A DNA stretch of 64,000 bases from an uncultured Lacticaseibacillus sp. (lineage in GTDB: Bacteria > Bacillota > Bacilli > Lactobacillales > Lactobacillaceae), in the NCBI GenBank assembly GCA_934370925.1, contig CAKRNG010000005.1, positions 1 to 64,000 on the forward strand, in the 5' to 3' direction. This document shows positions 1-6,819 of the stretch, in pieces. The position numbers and the translations under genes were made by a program. The notes under the pieces were generated by a model that made no database searches, was not told the DNA's origin, and saw only the letters and a list, made by a program, of their open reading frames with translations. The first letter of the stretch is position 1. Each line of letters starts with the position of its first letter.

Positions 1-90
1 GCGACCATGATAAGCTTCAAAAGTATCTGTAATATGGATATTTGTATCTGTAATTCCGACTAATTTAAGTGTAGTATCTGAGAAGGACAT
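1..90 (-). CDS. Transposase, ISL3-like, N-terminal fragment (runs off the window)
   Basis: The reading frame starts at ATG 90 with a GAGGAAA Shine-Dalgarno a few bases upstream and stays open for 30 codons to the window edge. The start reads MSFSDTTLKLVGITDTN and continues to a YHGR segment. From memory, this 'LLGI.D.NI' start followed by a short linker is how ISL3-family transposases begin, ahead of a cysteine zinc-binding motif that would lie outside the window. The gene is cut by the window edge, so intactness cannot be judged. Confidence 0.5.
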   Translation of the reverse strand, partial: MSFSDTTLKLVGITDTNIHITDTFEAYHGR

Positions 91-245
91 CTGAATTTCC
101 TCGCTTTGTTTAGGTTTAGTCGCTAAAAGCATAGCACTGAGGGAGACCAGGTGTCTTTTTTGTTTGTTATAAAAAAGGGCCTAGAATCCTTGATGTCGAT
201 TATTATCAACACCAAAAATTTTAGATCCAAAAGTCCTGATACCTC
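1..245 (-). mobile_element. Right-hand edge of a probable ISL3-family insertion sequence (partial)
   Basis: A minus-strand transposase-like start occupies the window edge, followed by about 150 bp that is more A+T-rich than the neighbouring chromosome. The outer boundary is not certain: the stretch around 226-243 (minus strand beginning near TTTTGGATCTAAAATTTT) could be the terminal inverted repeat, but the other end lies outside the window, so neither the repeat nor a target duplication can be checked. Family assignment is by recognition of the protein start only. Confidence 0.4.
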
Positions 246-256
246 AGTCTGACTAA

Positions 257-308
257 CAACATGCAAAAACGCCACAAGATTGTCATCTTGTGGCGTTTTT
301 GCATGTTG
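257..308. terminator. Strong bidirectional intrinsic terminator (24-bp perfect stem)
   Basis: Arms 257-280 and 285-308 are perfectly complementary with a 4-base loop. The stem contains A5/T5 tracts, so it can act in both directions. It lies between the insertion-sequence edge and the first small-RNA unit, and would end a minus-strand RNA coming from about 398. Confidence 0.75.
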
Positions 309-398
309 AATTTGTTTGTAGTTATCATTAGGCCACCGTTCTTTAAACAGTAACTTCTGTCAGAGCGACACCCTTCGCGGGAGTGTCGTTCTTTTCAC
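258..398 (-). ncRNA. Candidate antisense RNA, orphan copy of a type I antitoxin-like unit
   Basis: A minus-strand extended -10 (TGTTACAAT, with TACAAT at 405-410) would start an RNA near 398. The RNA would fold a GACAC/GTGTC hairpin (about 367-387), read through a conserved block, and end at the terminator 257-308. The block 309-394 is homologous to 868-951, and the -10 is the same 16 bases from the hairpin in both copies. No partner ORF is left beside this copy: the terminator and the IS lie where one would be. The overlapping minus-strand frame 343-456 encodes a short hydrophobic peptide, but the promoter sits inside it. This is inference from architecture only. Confidence 0.3.
309..394. 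repeat. Direct repeat, copy 1 of 2 (partner 868-951)
   Basis: The two copies share a segment running from TTTGTTTGTAGT through TAGGCCACCGTTCTTTAAAC and AACTTCTGTCAGAG to a GGGAGTGTCG hairpin followed by a T-rich tract. On the plus strand the hairpin (about 365-390) plus TTCTTTT looks like an intrinsic terminator. Confidence 0.7.
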
Positions 399-552
399 AC
401 CAAGATTGTAACACAACTACCATCACCAAATACGTAAAAATGACAAACATTTTCACTGAATCACTTTCCTTAATTTGCTTTGCCGACTTTTGCAAATACG
501 CATAAAATCGGCAAAAGCGCCGTCTATTTCGCAAGCCAGTCGAGTTAGCATC

Positions 553-561
553 TGGTATACT
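553..561 (+). promoter_or_regulatory. Extended -10 promoter for the small peptide locus
   Basis: TGGTATACT fits the extended -10 form TGn-TATAAT, with the hexamer TATACT at 556-561. No good -35 is seen. It faces the small ORF at 675. Confidence 0.4.
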
Positions 562-674
562 GACACCAGCAGAAGTGAATAGATGAAGAGCGGTGGTGCC
601 CGATTAGAAAGAGGTGGTGTCTATGGTAAAAGCCTGGATTCCAAAATCTGAACGAAAGGAGCACATGTTCATCG

Positions 675-845
675 ATGGTTGCTGCACTCGCAACAGTCAT
701 CGTTTGCCTCAGTGCGGTCGAGCTAATAATCCACAAGTTAACGCGCGTGGTCAAAAAGCTGACGAAATTGTTAAAAGCAATTTACGCACTGAAGCACGTA
801 CTCGGAAAATTCCGAGGAAAAAGGGCAAACAAAAAGCCGCACTAG
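675..845 (+). CDS. Small cationic membrane peptide, candidate type I (holin-like) toxin
   Basis: This 56-residue frame begins MVAALATVIVCLSAVELIIH, a single hydrophobic helix, and continues with a strongly basic amphipathic tail rich in Lys and Leu. It was too short for routine gene calling. A good AAAGGAG (655-661) lies 13 bases upstream, which is long; the nearer ATG at 665 is in another frame (an 88-residue basic ORF starting at GTG 614). Either this ATG is used, or a small frameshift has separated the original start from the hydrophobic frame. An antisense RNA candidate overlaps its 3' end, as in known type I toxin systems. Lactobacilli carry short 'putative holin-like toxin' genes; membership here is inference. 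Confidence 0.3.
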   Translation: MVAALATVIVCLSAVELIIHKLTRVVKKLTKLLKAIYALKHVLGKFRGKRANKKPH

Positions 846-957
846 TCTTCGCCAAGATGATTGCGGCAATTTGTTTGTAGTCGTCTCTAGGCCACCGTTC
901 TTTAAACGGTAACTTCTGTCAGAGTGGCACCCTTACCGGGAGTGTCGCTCTTTTTAC
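835..957 (-). ncRNA. Candidate antisense (antitoxin) RNA overlapping the 3' end of the small peptide ORF
   Basis: A minus-strand extended -10 TGATATAAT (hexamer at 964-969) would start an RNA near 957. It would form a 5' hairpin at about 918-945, cross the conserved repeat, and terminate at a GCCGCA/TGCGGC stem (about 836-865) followed by T5. The terminator lies inside the 3' end of the 675-845 ORF, so the RNA is complementary to the tail of that message. Length would be about 120 nt. The homologous orphan unit at 258-398 keeps the promoter and hairpin. Confidence 0.35.
868..951. repeat. Direct repeat, copy 2 of 2 (partner 309-394)
   Basis: This copy is the same block as 309-394, in the same orientation. 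On the plus strand the hairpin at about 917-946 is followed by CTCTTTTT and can terminate the peptide message. On the minus strand a vestigial frame ending ALTEVTV-like is shared by the two copies, but in this copy an in-frame stop precedes it. Confidence 0.7.
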
Positions 958-1115
958 ATCCCCATTATATCACACCCACCCGCCACGAAAAAGTCACCCA
1001 AATACATTCGTTAACCAACATGTAGCAACATCTGTCACAGCATGAACTCGTACGTCATTCTGTAGCGTTAATTCAATTACAAATCCCCCAGCTGATGCGT
1101 AGGATGTTGACGAAA

Positions 1116-1161
1116 CCGAATAAAAAGGCCGATTCCGCGTGGAATCGGCCTTTTTATTCGG
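1116..1161. terminator. Intrinsic terminator of the arc operon
   Basis: Perfect 21-bp arms (1116-1136 and 1141-1161) enclose a GCGT loop and carry T5 tracts. It lies just downstream of the arcA stop on the minus strand. Confidence 0.85.
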
Positions 1162-1171
1162 CTACCTCAAT

Positions 1172-2422
1172 TTAGTATTCCACCGCATCCCGCCAGATTG
1201 GGCAAGTCATGCAGTGACCGCCGCCACGACCGCGACCCAGTTCGGCACTGGTGATGGTCACGACTTCGATACCGGCTTTCCGCAACGCCGTGTTGATTTG
1301 CGTGTTGCGGTCGTACGCCATCACGACGCCTGGACGTAGCGCAACGACATTGTTTCCGCTGTCCCACTGCTGGCGCTCGCTGATGTACATACTGCCGCTT
1401 GTCTCCACAACATGGAACTTCTTCAGGTTGAGCGCCTCCGCCACAACCTGCAAGAACGGTTCCTTCTCCTCAACGACCTGCAGTTTGCCGGAATCATCGA
1501 GGGGGTAGATGGAAAAGGTGTGCAGGTTGTCCACGATTTCGGGATAGGTCGTCACGATATCCCGGTCGGCGAAAGTGAACACGGTGTCCAGGTGCATCGC
1601 CGCCCGCAACTTCGGCATCCCCGCCACGATAACCCGGTTAGCTGCCTTGGACTTGAACAACGACCGCGCTACCTGCGTGATGGCCTGCCGGGACGTCCGT
1701 TCGCTCATCCCAATCAGCACGACGCCGTTCCCAATTGGCATCACGTCGCCACCTTCCAGCGTTGCCTGCCCCCATGACTGTTCAGGGTCACCCCACCAAA
1801 TATTGATATCTTCTTGCGCCAAACTTGGGTGGAACGTGTAGATGGCCTTCATCAGCAGCGTTTCGTCATGCCGAGCGGGCCAGTACAGCGAGTTGTACGT
1901 CATCCCATTGTAAATCCAGCACGTGGTGTCCCGCGTGTACAACGTATTTGGCAGTGGTGGCATCAAGTATTCGTTAATCCCCGTCGATTCGCGTGCCAAG
2001 GAAATGTAATCCGTTCGGTAGTCTGCCGGAAGTTCACGTGTCGACAGCCCACCAATCAAATATTCGGCGAGTATCTTGTTGTCCAGCGTCTCCAGGAAGG
2101 CACGCGTGCCTTCTACCAATCCGATACCGACTTCATTCGCCGTGATTTTGCGATCCAACAACCACTTTTTCGCTTCTGGAATCGCCAACGTTTCGGCTAG
2201 CAGCGCGTGCAGTTCCAGTACCTCTGTTCCGTTTGCCTCCAGCTTGGTCACGAAATCGAAGTGGTCGCGCTTGGCGTTCTGCACCCATGGCAGGTCATCG
2301 AATAATAAATCATAAATATTGGATGGCGTGAGCCGTTCGTGGGCTAATCCAGGTTTACATACCAACACTTTTCGCAGCTGACCGACTTCTGAATAAACGC
2401 CAAATCCGTTTGGTTGTGTCAT
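1172..2422 (-). CDS. arcA: Arginine deiminase
   Basis: The enzyme hydrolyses arginine to citrulline and ammonia, the first step of the ADI pathway, which yields ATP and raises pH. The 416 residues match the usual family length. Family residues are visible: an RDTT segment near residue 165, the catalytic histidine in MHLDTVFTF near 280, and the nucleophilic cysteine in GGGHCMTCP close to the C terminus. The start ATG has a clear AGGAGG. It lies 12 bases downstream of an ArcD-like antiporter gene, so the pair forms an arginine uptake and degradation operon. The ornithine carbamoyltransferase and carbamate kinase genes of the complete pathway are not in the window. Confidence 0.95.
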   Translation of the reverse strand: MTQPNGFGVYSEVGQLRKVLVCKPGLAHERLTPSNIYDLLFDDLPWVQNAKRDHFDFVTKLEANGTEVLELHALLAETLAIPEAKKWLLDRKITANEVGIGLVEGTRAFLETLDNKILAEYLIGGLSTRELPADYRTDYISLARESTGINEYLMPPLPNTLYTRDTTCWIYNGMTYNSLYWPARHDETLLMKAIYTFHPSLAQEDINIWWGDPEQSWGQATLEGGDVMPIGNGVVLIGMSERTSRQAITQVARSLFKSKAANRVIVAGMPKLRAAMHLDTVFTFADRDIVTTYPEIVDNLHTFSIYPLDDSGKLQVVEEKEPFLQVVAEALNLKKFHVVETSGSMYISERQQWDSGNNVVALRPGVVMAYDRNTQINTALRKAGIEVVTITSAELGRGRGGGHCMTCPIWRDAVEY

Positions 2423-2434
2423 GGTAGTGCCTCC

Positions 2435-3877
2435 TTAAATTGAAATCCAGCCGGTAGCAAGCCCGACAATCGCGACCAGCGCCCCCACGGTGAGGACGAC
2501 CAGAATGACTTTTTCATAGTTCTTGAACAGTAACACCGCTTGTTCCCGACGCGCCTGGCGGTACAAAATCGTCGCCGGTGCCAGCAACAGACACGCCAGC
2601 AACATGAATTGCGTGCCCGCAGCGTAGAGGGAGAATGCGGTGTAAACGACCGCGATGGCTGCCGTAACCATCTCTGTGTGGCGGCGACGAGGCGCAATCC
2701 CTGCATAACCGTCACGTGTGCCCGCAATTTTCACGGCGTAGAGTGCGGTGAGGAAGAATGGCAATAGAGCCAACGTACTCGTCAGGTCCAGCGCGAAGTC
2801 TAGCGCGCCATCTGATGCGTATGTCGCCAGCAGAATCAGCTGCGTGAGGCCCGCTGACATTAATAATGCGTTCTTCGGGACCCCCTTAGCGGTTTCTTTG
2901 CTAATAAATTTCGGCATATCGCGATTCTTTGCGGCGGCGAATAACACTTCCGCCGACATCAGCGTCCACGCAAGGTAGGCACCAAGCACCGACACGATGA
3001 GACCAATACTAATGAGGATGCTCCCCCACGACCCGACGACCGTCTCCAGAATGCCGCCGAGCGATGGTTGCCGCAGTTGCGCCATCTCTTCACGTGGCAG
3101 AACCCCGTATGAAAGTAGTGTCACCAGCATCAGCAAGGTCAGCACGGAGAGAAAGCCAAGCACGGTTGCACGCCCGACATCTTTGCGACTCTTGGCGTAC
3201 CGGGAGTAGATGCTGGCCCCTTCAATTCCCAGGAACACGAACACCGTAATCAACATCGCGGCGCTCAGTTGTGAGAAAAGAGTCTCCTGACTTCCCGCTG
3301 GCGTCCCCATGAGGTTGTACATGAACACGTCCGGTTTGAACGCGAAGACAACGACTAAGAGGAATAGCGCGATGGGTACCAGTTTCGCAACCGTCGCAAT
3401 TGTGTTAATCGTGGTTGCCTGCTGCACACCACGCAGGATGAGCCAGACGAACAGCCAGATGAGAATTGACGACAGAATCAGCGCGAGCACCGTGTCCCCT
3501 TCACCTAGTGCCGGAAAGACCGTCCCCAGCGTGGATTTGATGAGAACCAGGTACGTCACGTTCCCCGCGCAGGCACTCGCCCAGAACCCGATGGCGGCGA
3601 TGAACCCCACATAATTACCGAACCCCGCCTTTGCGTAGGCGAACACCCCCGCATCAAGGTCAGGCTTGCGGATTGCCAACGACTGGAACACGAAGGCCAG
3701 CATCAGCATGCCGCACCCCGCAATGCCCCAGGACAGCAAGGTGCCATACACCCCCGTTGCCTCCGCAAATCGCCGTGGCAGCATGAAGATACCGGCACCA
3801 ATCATCGACCCAATGACCATCGCGGTGAGCGCGGGAAACCCGAGCTTCTCCGTGTTTTCGGTGTGATCTTCTTTCAA
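2435..3877 (-). CDS. arcD: Arginine:ornithine antiporter-like amino acid permease (APC superfamily)
   Basis: This is a polytopic membrane protein of about 12 segments. It opens with the APC signature GSMIGAGIFMLP and an early acidic/aromatic segment (DLDAGVFAYAK) typical of the basic amino acid/polyamine antiporter branch. It sits directly upstream of arcA, so arginine-for-ornithine exchange is the likely role. The start is chosen at TTG 3877, where a GGGGG Shine-Dalgarno lies 8 bases upstream, giving 480 residues. The frame is open up to ATG 3961, but that ATG has no ribosome site and is only about 12 bases from the predicted transcription start. Substrate specificity cannot be read from sequence alone. 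Confidence 0.85.
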   Translation of the reverse strand: MKEDHTENTEKLGFPALTAMVIGSMIGAGIFMLPRRFAEATGVYGTLLSWGIAGCGMLMLAFVFQSLAIRKPDLDAGVFAYAKAGFGNYVGFIAAIGFWASACAGNVTYLVLIKSTLGTVFPALGEGDTVLALILSSILIWLFVWLILRGVQQATTINTIATVAKLVPIALFLLVVVFAFKPDVFMYNLMGTPAGSQETLFSQLSAAMLITVFVFLGIEGASIYSRYAKSRKDVGRATVLGFLSVLTLLMLVTLLSYGVLPREEMAQLRQPSLGGILETVVGSWGSILISIGLIVSVLGAYLAWTLMSAEVLFAAAKNRDMPKFISKETAKGVPKNALLMSAGLTQLILLATYASDGALDFALDLTSTLALLPFFLTALYAVKIAGTRDGYAGIAPRRRHTEMVTAAIAVVYTAFSLYAAGTQFMLLACLLLAPATILYRQARREQAVLLFKNYEKVILVVLTVGALVAIVGLATGWISI

Positions 3878-3979
3878 AACGATAACCCCCTTTTGATAAG
3901 TGACGATGTTGCGTGATTGAGGCAGCTTATCCTCAAAAAACGTTTCCTGAATCATAACCAAAAGATATATCTTAATTTA

Positions 3980-4009
3980 ACTATACGAGGTTGCCCCAGA
4001 TACGTGCAA
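3980..4009 (-). promoter_or_regulatory. Promoter of the arc operon
   Basis: Minus-strand TTGCAC (4004-4009) and TATAGT (3980-3985) are separated by 18 bp. A 12-bp palindrome AAGATATATCTT (3962-3973) sits at the expected transcription start and could be an operator. No confident ArgR box was recognised. Confidence 0.5.
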
Positions 4010-4069
4010 CAATAATTGATTATTATTTTTAAAATTGGTGACGTTATTGTTTTGAGAGATAAACAAAAA

Positions 4070-4111
4070 CACCCCACAACAGGGAGACGTTTTCACGGTC
4101 GTTGTGGGGTG
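4070..4111 (-). terminator. Intrinsic terminator downstream of the 4145-4948 gene
   Basis: Arms 4070-4080 and 4101-4111 (CACCCCACAAC and its complement) are followed on the minus strand by a T5 tract. Confidence 0.75.
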
Positions 4112-4144
4112 CTTTGGAGATTAATTTTTCCATTTAAATGCCGA

Positions 4145-4948
4145 CTATTTCCGCACCCGCTTTGGCACAAAATGGCGGATAAACCGAAAACGTTGCGTAT
4201 TCGACAACTCGTAGAAGTAAGCGAAAAGTGAAAAGACGACCGCACCAACCAGGTTGACGATTAAGTCTTTCATTGTGTCGTGGAGGCCGATGTCCAGATA
4301 GCCCCCCGGAACCGTGGTGACTTGTGTTTGCCCGTCACTGCCGCGATGGTAGATTTCAGTTTTCTCAATGTTCGGAATGTGAACACGCGTATCATCATCC
4401 CCCAATGCGACCGTGTTAATCTGCCGCACAATCCGGTCCTTTTGCATGTCCAGCCCGAGGTAGCTGTCCGCCGCGTACTCGCCGAACTCCCACAGAACGC
4501 CAATTGTCATTGAGAAGCTGAAGGTCAGAACGGCAACGAAAACGGCCGACAGCTTCAAATGCTTGACATTATGGTTCAGAAGCTCCACCAAAGACAACCC
4601 CACACCCGCAGCCAGAAATCCGTTCACCGTGTGCAATGCCGTATCCCAGAGCCGAAACGTGTTGTAGAAGTTGTGCATTTCACCTAGGATCATGGCGCTA
4701 AAGATAAAACAAATGATGAAGCCTTCAAACAGGTTCGGAATCTCGATGCGCAGCCACTTGGTAATCCCCCACGGAACGGCAAAACAGAGGAGCGCGAGGA
4801 GCAGAATCCCCACGCCACCCCACCGCTGAAGGTAAAGCTGATTCACCAACATCCCCAACGTCACCAGCCGAAACAAGACGTAAAGCCCCCGCGTCACCCG
4901 TTTAGCAGATGGCGTACTTAGGGTCATAAATTGCCAGACTTTGCGCAT
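4145..4948 (-). CDS. Conserved integral membrane protein, DUF2238/YjdF-like
   Basis: The 267 residues form about six to seven membrane segments. Polar motifs are embedded in or near helices: GEMHNFYNTF followed by LWDTALHTVNGF, WEFGEYAADSYLG, and LHDTMKDLIVNLVGA. This arrangement of Asp/His/Glu residues resembles the DUF2238 (YjdF-like) family, which has no established function. The start at ATG 4948 is fixed by a strong AAGGAGGGGG; the frame also runs further upstream, but that overlaps the neighbouring acetyltransferase and has no ribosome site. It is probably monocistronic, with its own terminator. Confidence 0.7.
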   Translation of the reverse strand: MRKVWQFMTLSTPSAKRVTRGLYVLFRLVTLGMLVNQLYLQRWGGVGILLLALLCFAVPWGITKWLRIEIPNLFEGFIICFIFSAMILGEMHNFYNTFRLWDTALHTVNGFLAAGVGLSLVELLNHNVKHLKLSAVFVAVLTFSFSMTIGVLWEFGEYAADSYLGLDMQKDRIVRQINTVALGDDDTRVHIPNIEKTEIYHRGSDGQTQVTTVPGGYLDIGLHDTMKDLIVNLVGAVVFSLFAYFYELSNTQRFRFIRHFVPKRVRK

Positions 4949-5006
4949 GTCGCCCCCTCCTTCACGCGAACAATCCTGGTGGCATACCGTGTTGCTTATC
5001 GTTATG

Positions 5007-5498
5007 TTAATTGTAACATGATGGATAGGGGGATGTGGGGAACAGGAATACCCCCGCGCCACCGTTAGATTTTTCATTTTCAACACCAACTTGTTCAAAG
5101 CCCGCGCGTTTGTAGACTTTAATAGCCCTATTGTTAAAACTAGCAACAGACAAGATGATGGTTTTGTAATCGGTGTGTTGTTTTACATATTCCTCAATCA
5201 CACGCATCAGTTCTAAACCCAGACCTTTACCTGTTAAAGCGGGCGTCATTCCCAACCCAACCTCAGTGCGCGTTTTATCTTCTGGATCTATACAAAAAAA
5301 GGCGACTAAATGCCCATCTTTATCTAAAATTTGAAAATAGTTATCGCGACGTTGATTTGGCGAAATGATTTCCTCATAATCTTCGAGATCATTTTCCATA
5401 TCATAAAATGAATATTCGCCATCGTAATGCCAATTATTGGCTATTTCCTCAGCATTACGCTGTTTCAACAAGTCAATGTTTGCAAAAATTTCGGTCAT
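5007..5498 (-). CDS. GNAT-family N-acetyltransferase
   Basis: The 163 residues show the GNAT core: a beta-bulge segment around VGLGMTPALTGKGLG, which contains the acetyl-CoA pyrophosphate-binding Q/RxxGxG-like loop, followed by helix ELMRVIEEYV and the motif NNRAIKVYKRAGFEQVG. The acceptor substrate is unknown. The gene is visibly more A+T-rich than its neighbours, suggesting recent acquisition. It stands alone between the DUF2238-like gene and a second, unrelated GNAT gene. Confidence 0.8.
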   Translation of the reverse strand: MTEIFANIDLLKQRNAEEIANNWHYDGEYSFYDMENDLEDYEEIISPNQRRDNYFQILDKDGHLVAFFCIDPEDKTRTEVGLGMTPALTGKGLGLELMRVIEEYVKQHTDYKTIILSVASFNNRAIKVYKRAGFEQVGVENEKSNGGAGVFLFPTSPYPSCYN

Positions 5499-5623
5499 CG
5501 TCTTTCACCGTTCATTCGAATGCGATTTTCCCGTACTTTGCATTATGCGTTATACCCCTTTTGCAAACGTTTGTAAATGTAAAATTGCAAGACCAACTTA
5601 AATTATAAATATCTCGAACTGAA

Positions 5624-6103
5624 CTATCCAATCCCCTTCACATAAAAGTGGTCCATCGTCGTGTGTGGTCCCTCATGTAAGGGCGTCGGGATGCGTTTAT
5701 AACCTGACGTTTCGTACAAATGAATCGCCACACCCAAATTCGTGTGCGTCTCAAGATAGAGGGTTTGCCAACCAGCCACCCGCGCCGCTTCCTCACACGC
5801 CTGCAAAAGCTGCCGACCACCGTGTTGCCCGCGCGCATTGGGACTCAGGTACAACTTCTGCACCTCGGCAATCCCATTTTCAGGTTCATATTCCCCAAAC
5901 CCGATTCCACCAAGCACCTGACCCGCGTCATTCGTCGCAACAAGGTAGGCTCGGCCAGCCGCCTGGTAGAAACGGCTCAGATGGGCAAGTTCTGGATCAT
6001 AATACGCGGTGCCAGGCTGATTCAAATGCGCATCCGCCAAACACTGCCGAATGATTTGGTACAGTGGTGCATCGTCTTGTTCTTGAATCGGTCGTATGTT
6101 CAT
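5624..6103 (-). CDS. GNAT-family N-acetyltransferase
   Basis: The 159 residues start at ATG 6103, seven bases after GAAAGGAG. GNAT features are clear: EVQKLYLSPNARGQHGGRQLL (strand 4, then the acetyl-CoA loop) around residues 90-110, and the terminal GVAIHLYETSGYKRI motif. Substrate is not predictable. Base composition matches the region, unlike the neighbouring acetyltransferase at 5007. Downstream of the TetR gene, it is separated from it by a GTCCTCGGC-type hairpin. Confidence 0.82.
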   Translation of the reverse strand: MNIRPIQEQDDAPLYQIIRQCLADAHLNQPGTAYYDPELAHLSRFYQAAGRAYLVATNDAGQVLGGIGFGEYEPENGIAEVQKLYLSPNARGQHGGRQLLQACEEAARVAGWQTLYLETHTNLGVAIHLYETSGYKRIPTPLHEGPHTTMDHFYVKGIG

Positions 6104-6144
6104 GATAATTCTCCTTTCTCGCGTCATGTTCCAACCCCGATTAA

Positions 6145-6178
6145 CCACGGTCCTCGGCGCCCTCCGCCGAGGACAAGC
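6145..6178. repeat. GTCCTCGGC hairpin repeat, copy 1
   Basis: Arms 6150-6158 and 6166-6174 are perfect (GTCCTCGGC/GCCGAGGAC), followed by AAGC. The same unit recurs at 9347-9384 and 10076-10110, with a diverged relative at 8612-8657. There is no T-tract on the minus strand here. Confidence 0.7.
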
Positions 6179-6190
6179 ATCGCACGACCG

Positions 6191-6781
6191 TCAATCGAAG
6201 CCAAACAGCACCCCCAGCATCGCCCCCATATTCGCTGGTGTCTCCCGCATTCCCTCGTCAATCCACTTCACTTCAATCGCCACCACCGCACCCGCTAAGT
6301 ACGTGGCGAAGTACGGATTGCGTCCACGTGCGGAGGCCAGGGAGTCAATGAAGTCCGCATTTGCCAAAAATGTGTAAACAGTTCGGAACGTGTCGATGAG
6401 TGTTGCCGTGAGTCCCGCCTGCACAAGCAAGCGGGTTTGCGCCGCGCGGTCAGCCGCAAACGCGAAGTACGTCGTCATGAGCGCGGAAAAGTTCAAGTGA
6501 CGCTTCCGGGGAACCCGCCGCAGATAGTTGCGCATGGCTAGTTCCTGAAAACGCGTAATGATGGTCTGGTAGGAATCAAAGTTGCGGTAATAATAGGTAC
6601 GGGACACCCCCGCTTCCCGGCACAATGCGGCAACCGTAATGTCCGTTAGCGGTTGGTCACGCAGCAGTCGTAACAGGGCTTCGTATATTTGCTTCAACTT
6701 CACGCGTTTCGTTTCTTCTGGCGACATGGTTAACAACTTCCCGGCTTTCTGTAACCTGTTGATTTCCTGATAGTTTACCAC
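6191..6781 (-). CDS. TetR/AcrR-family transcriptional regulator
   Basis: The N-terminal domain contains a TetR helix-turn-helix: LTDITVAALCREAGVSRTYYYRNF around residues 45-70, followed by a helical ligand-binding region. The gene is divergent from an MFS exporter with only 38 bases between starts, so it probably represses that exporter and itself. The open frame begins at GTG 6781; a start at ATG 6727 (MSPEETKRV) is also possible, and neither has a convincing Shine-Dalgarno. Ligand unknown. Confidence 0.85.
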   Translation of the reverse strand: MVNYQEINRLQKAGKLLTMSPEETKRVKLKQIYEALLRLLRDQPLTDITVAALCREAGVSRTYYYRNFDSYQTIITRFQELAMRNYLRRVPRKRHLNFSALMTTYFAFAADRAAQTRLLVQAGLTATLIDTFRTVYTFLANADFIDSLASARGRNPYFATYLAGAVVAIEVKWIDEGMRETPANMGAMLGVLFGFD

Positions 6782-6819
6782 ACCCTATACTCGCTTCATA
6801 CAGAAAAGCAGCGATACTT

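Noticed and set aside
343..456. Minus-strand 37-residue hydrophobic peptide with a GTG start and an AAGGAAAG site, resembling Fst/Lpt-type toxins
   Set aside because: The predicted antisense-RNA promoter lies inside it and the homologous unit at 868-969 has an in-frame stop where the helix should be, so the frame is probably accidental. It remains a weak alternative.
614..880. 88-residue basic ORF on the plus strand
   Set aside because: It overlaps the hydrophobic 56-residue frame, has mixed composition and no recognisable domain; the hydrophobic frame fits the locus better.
4980..5146. N-terminal extension of the DUF2238-like protein to 333 residues
   Set aside because: It overlaps the neighbouring acetyltransferase; a strong ribosome site marks ATG 4948 instead.
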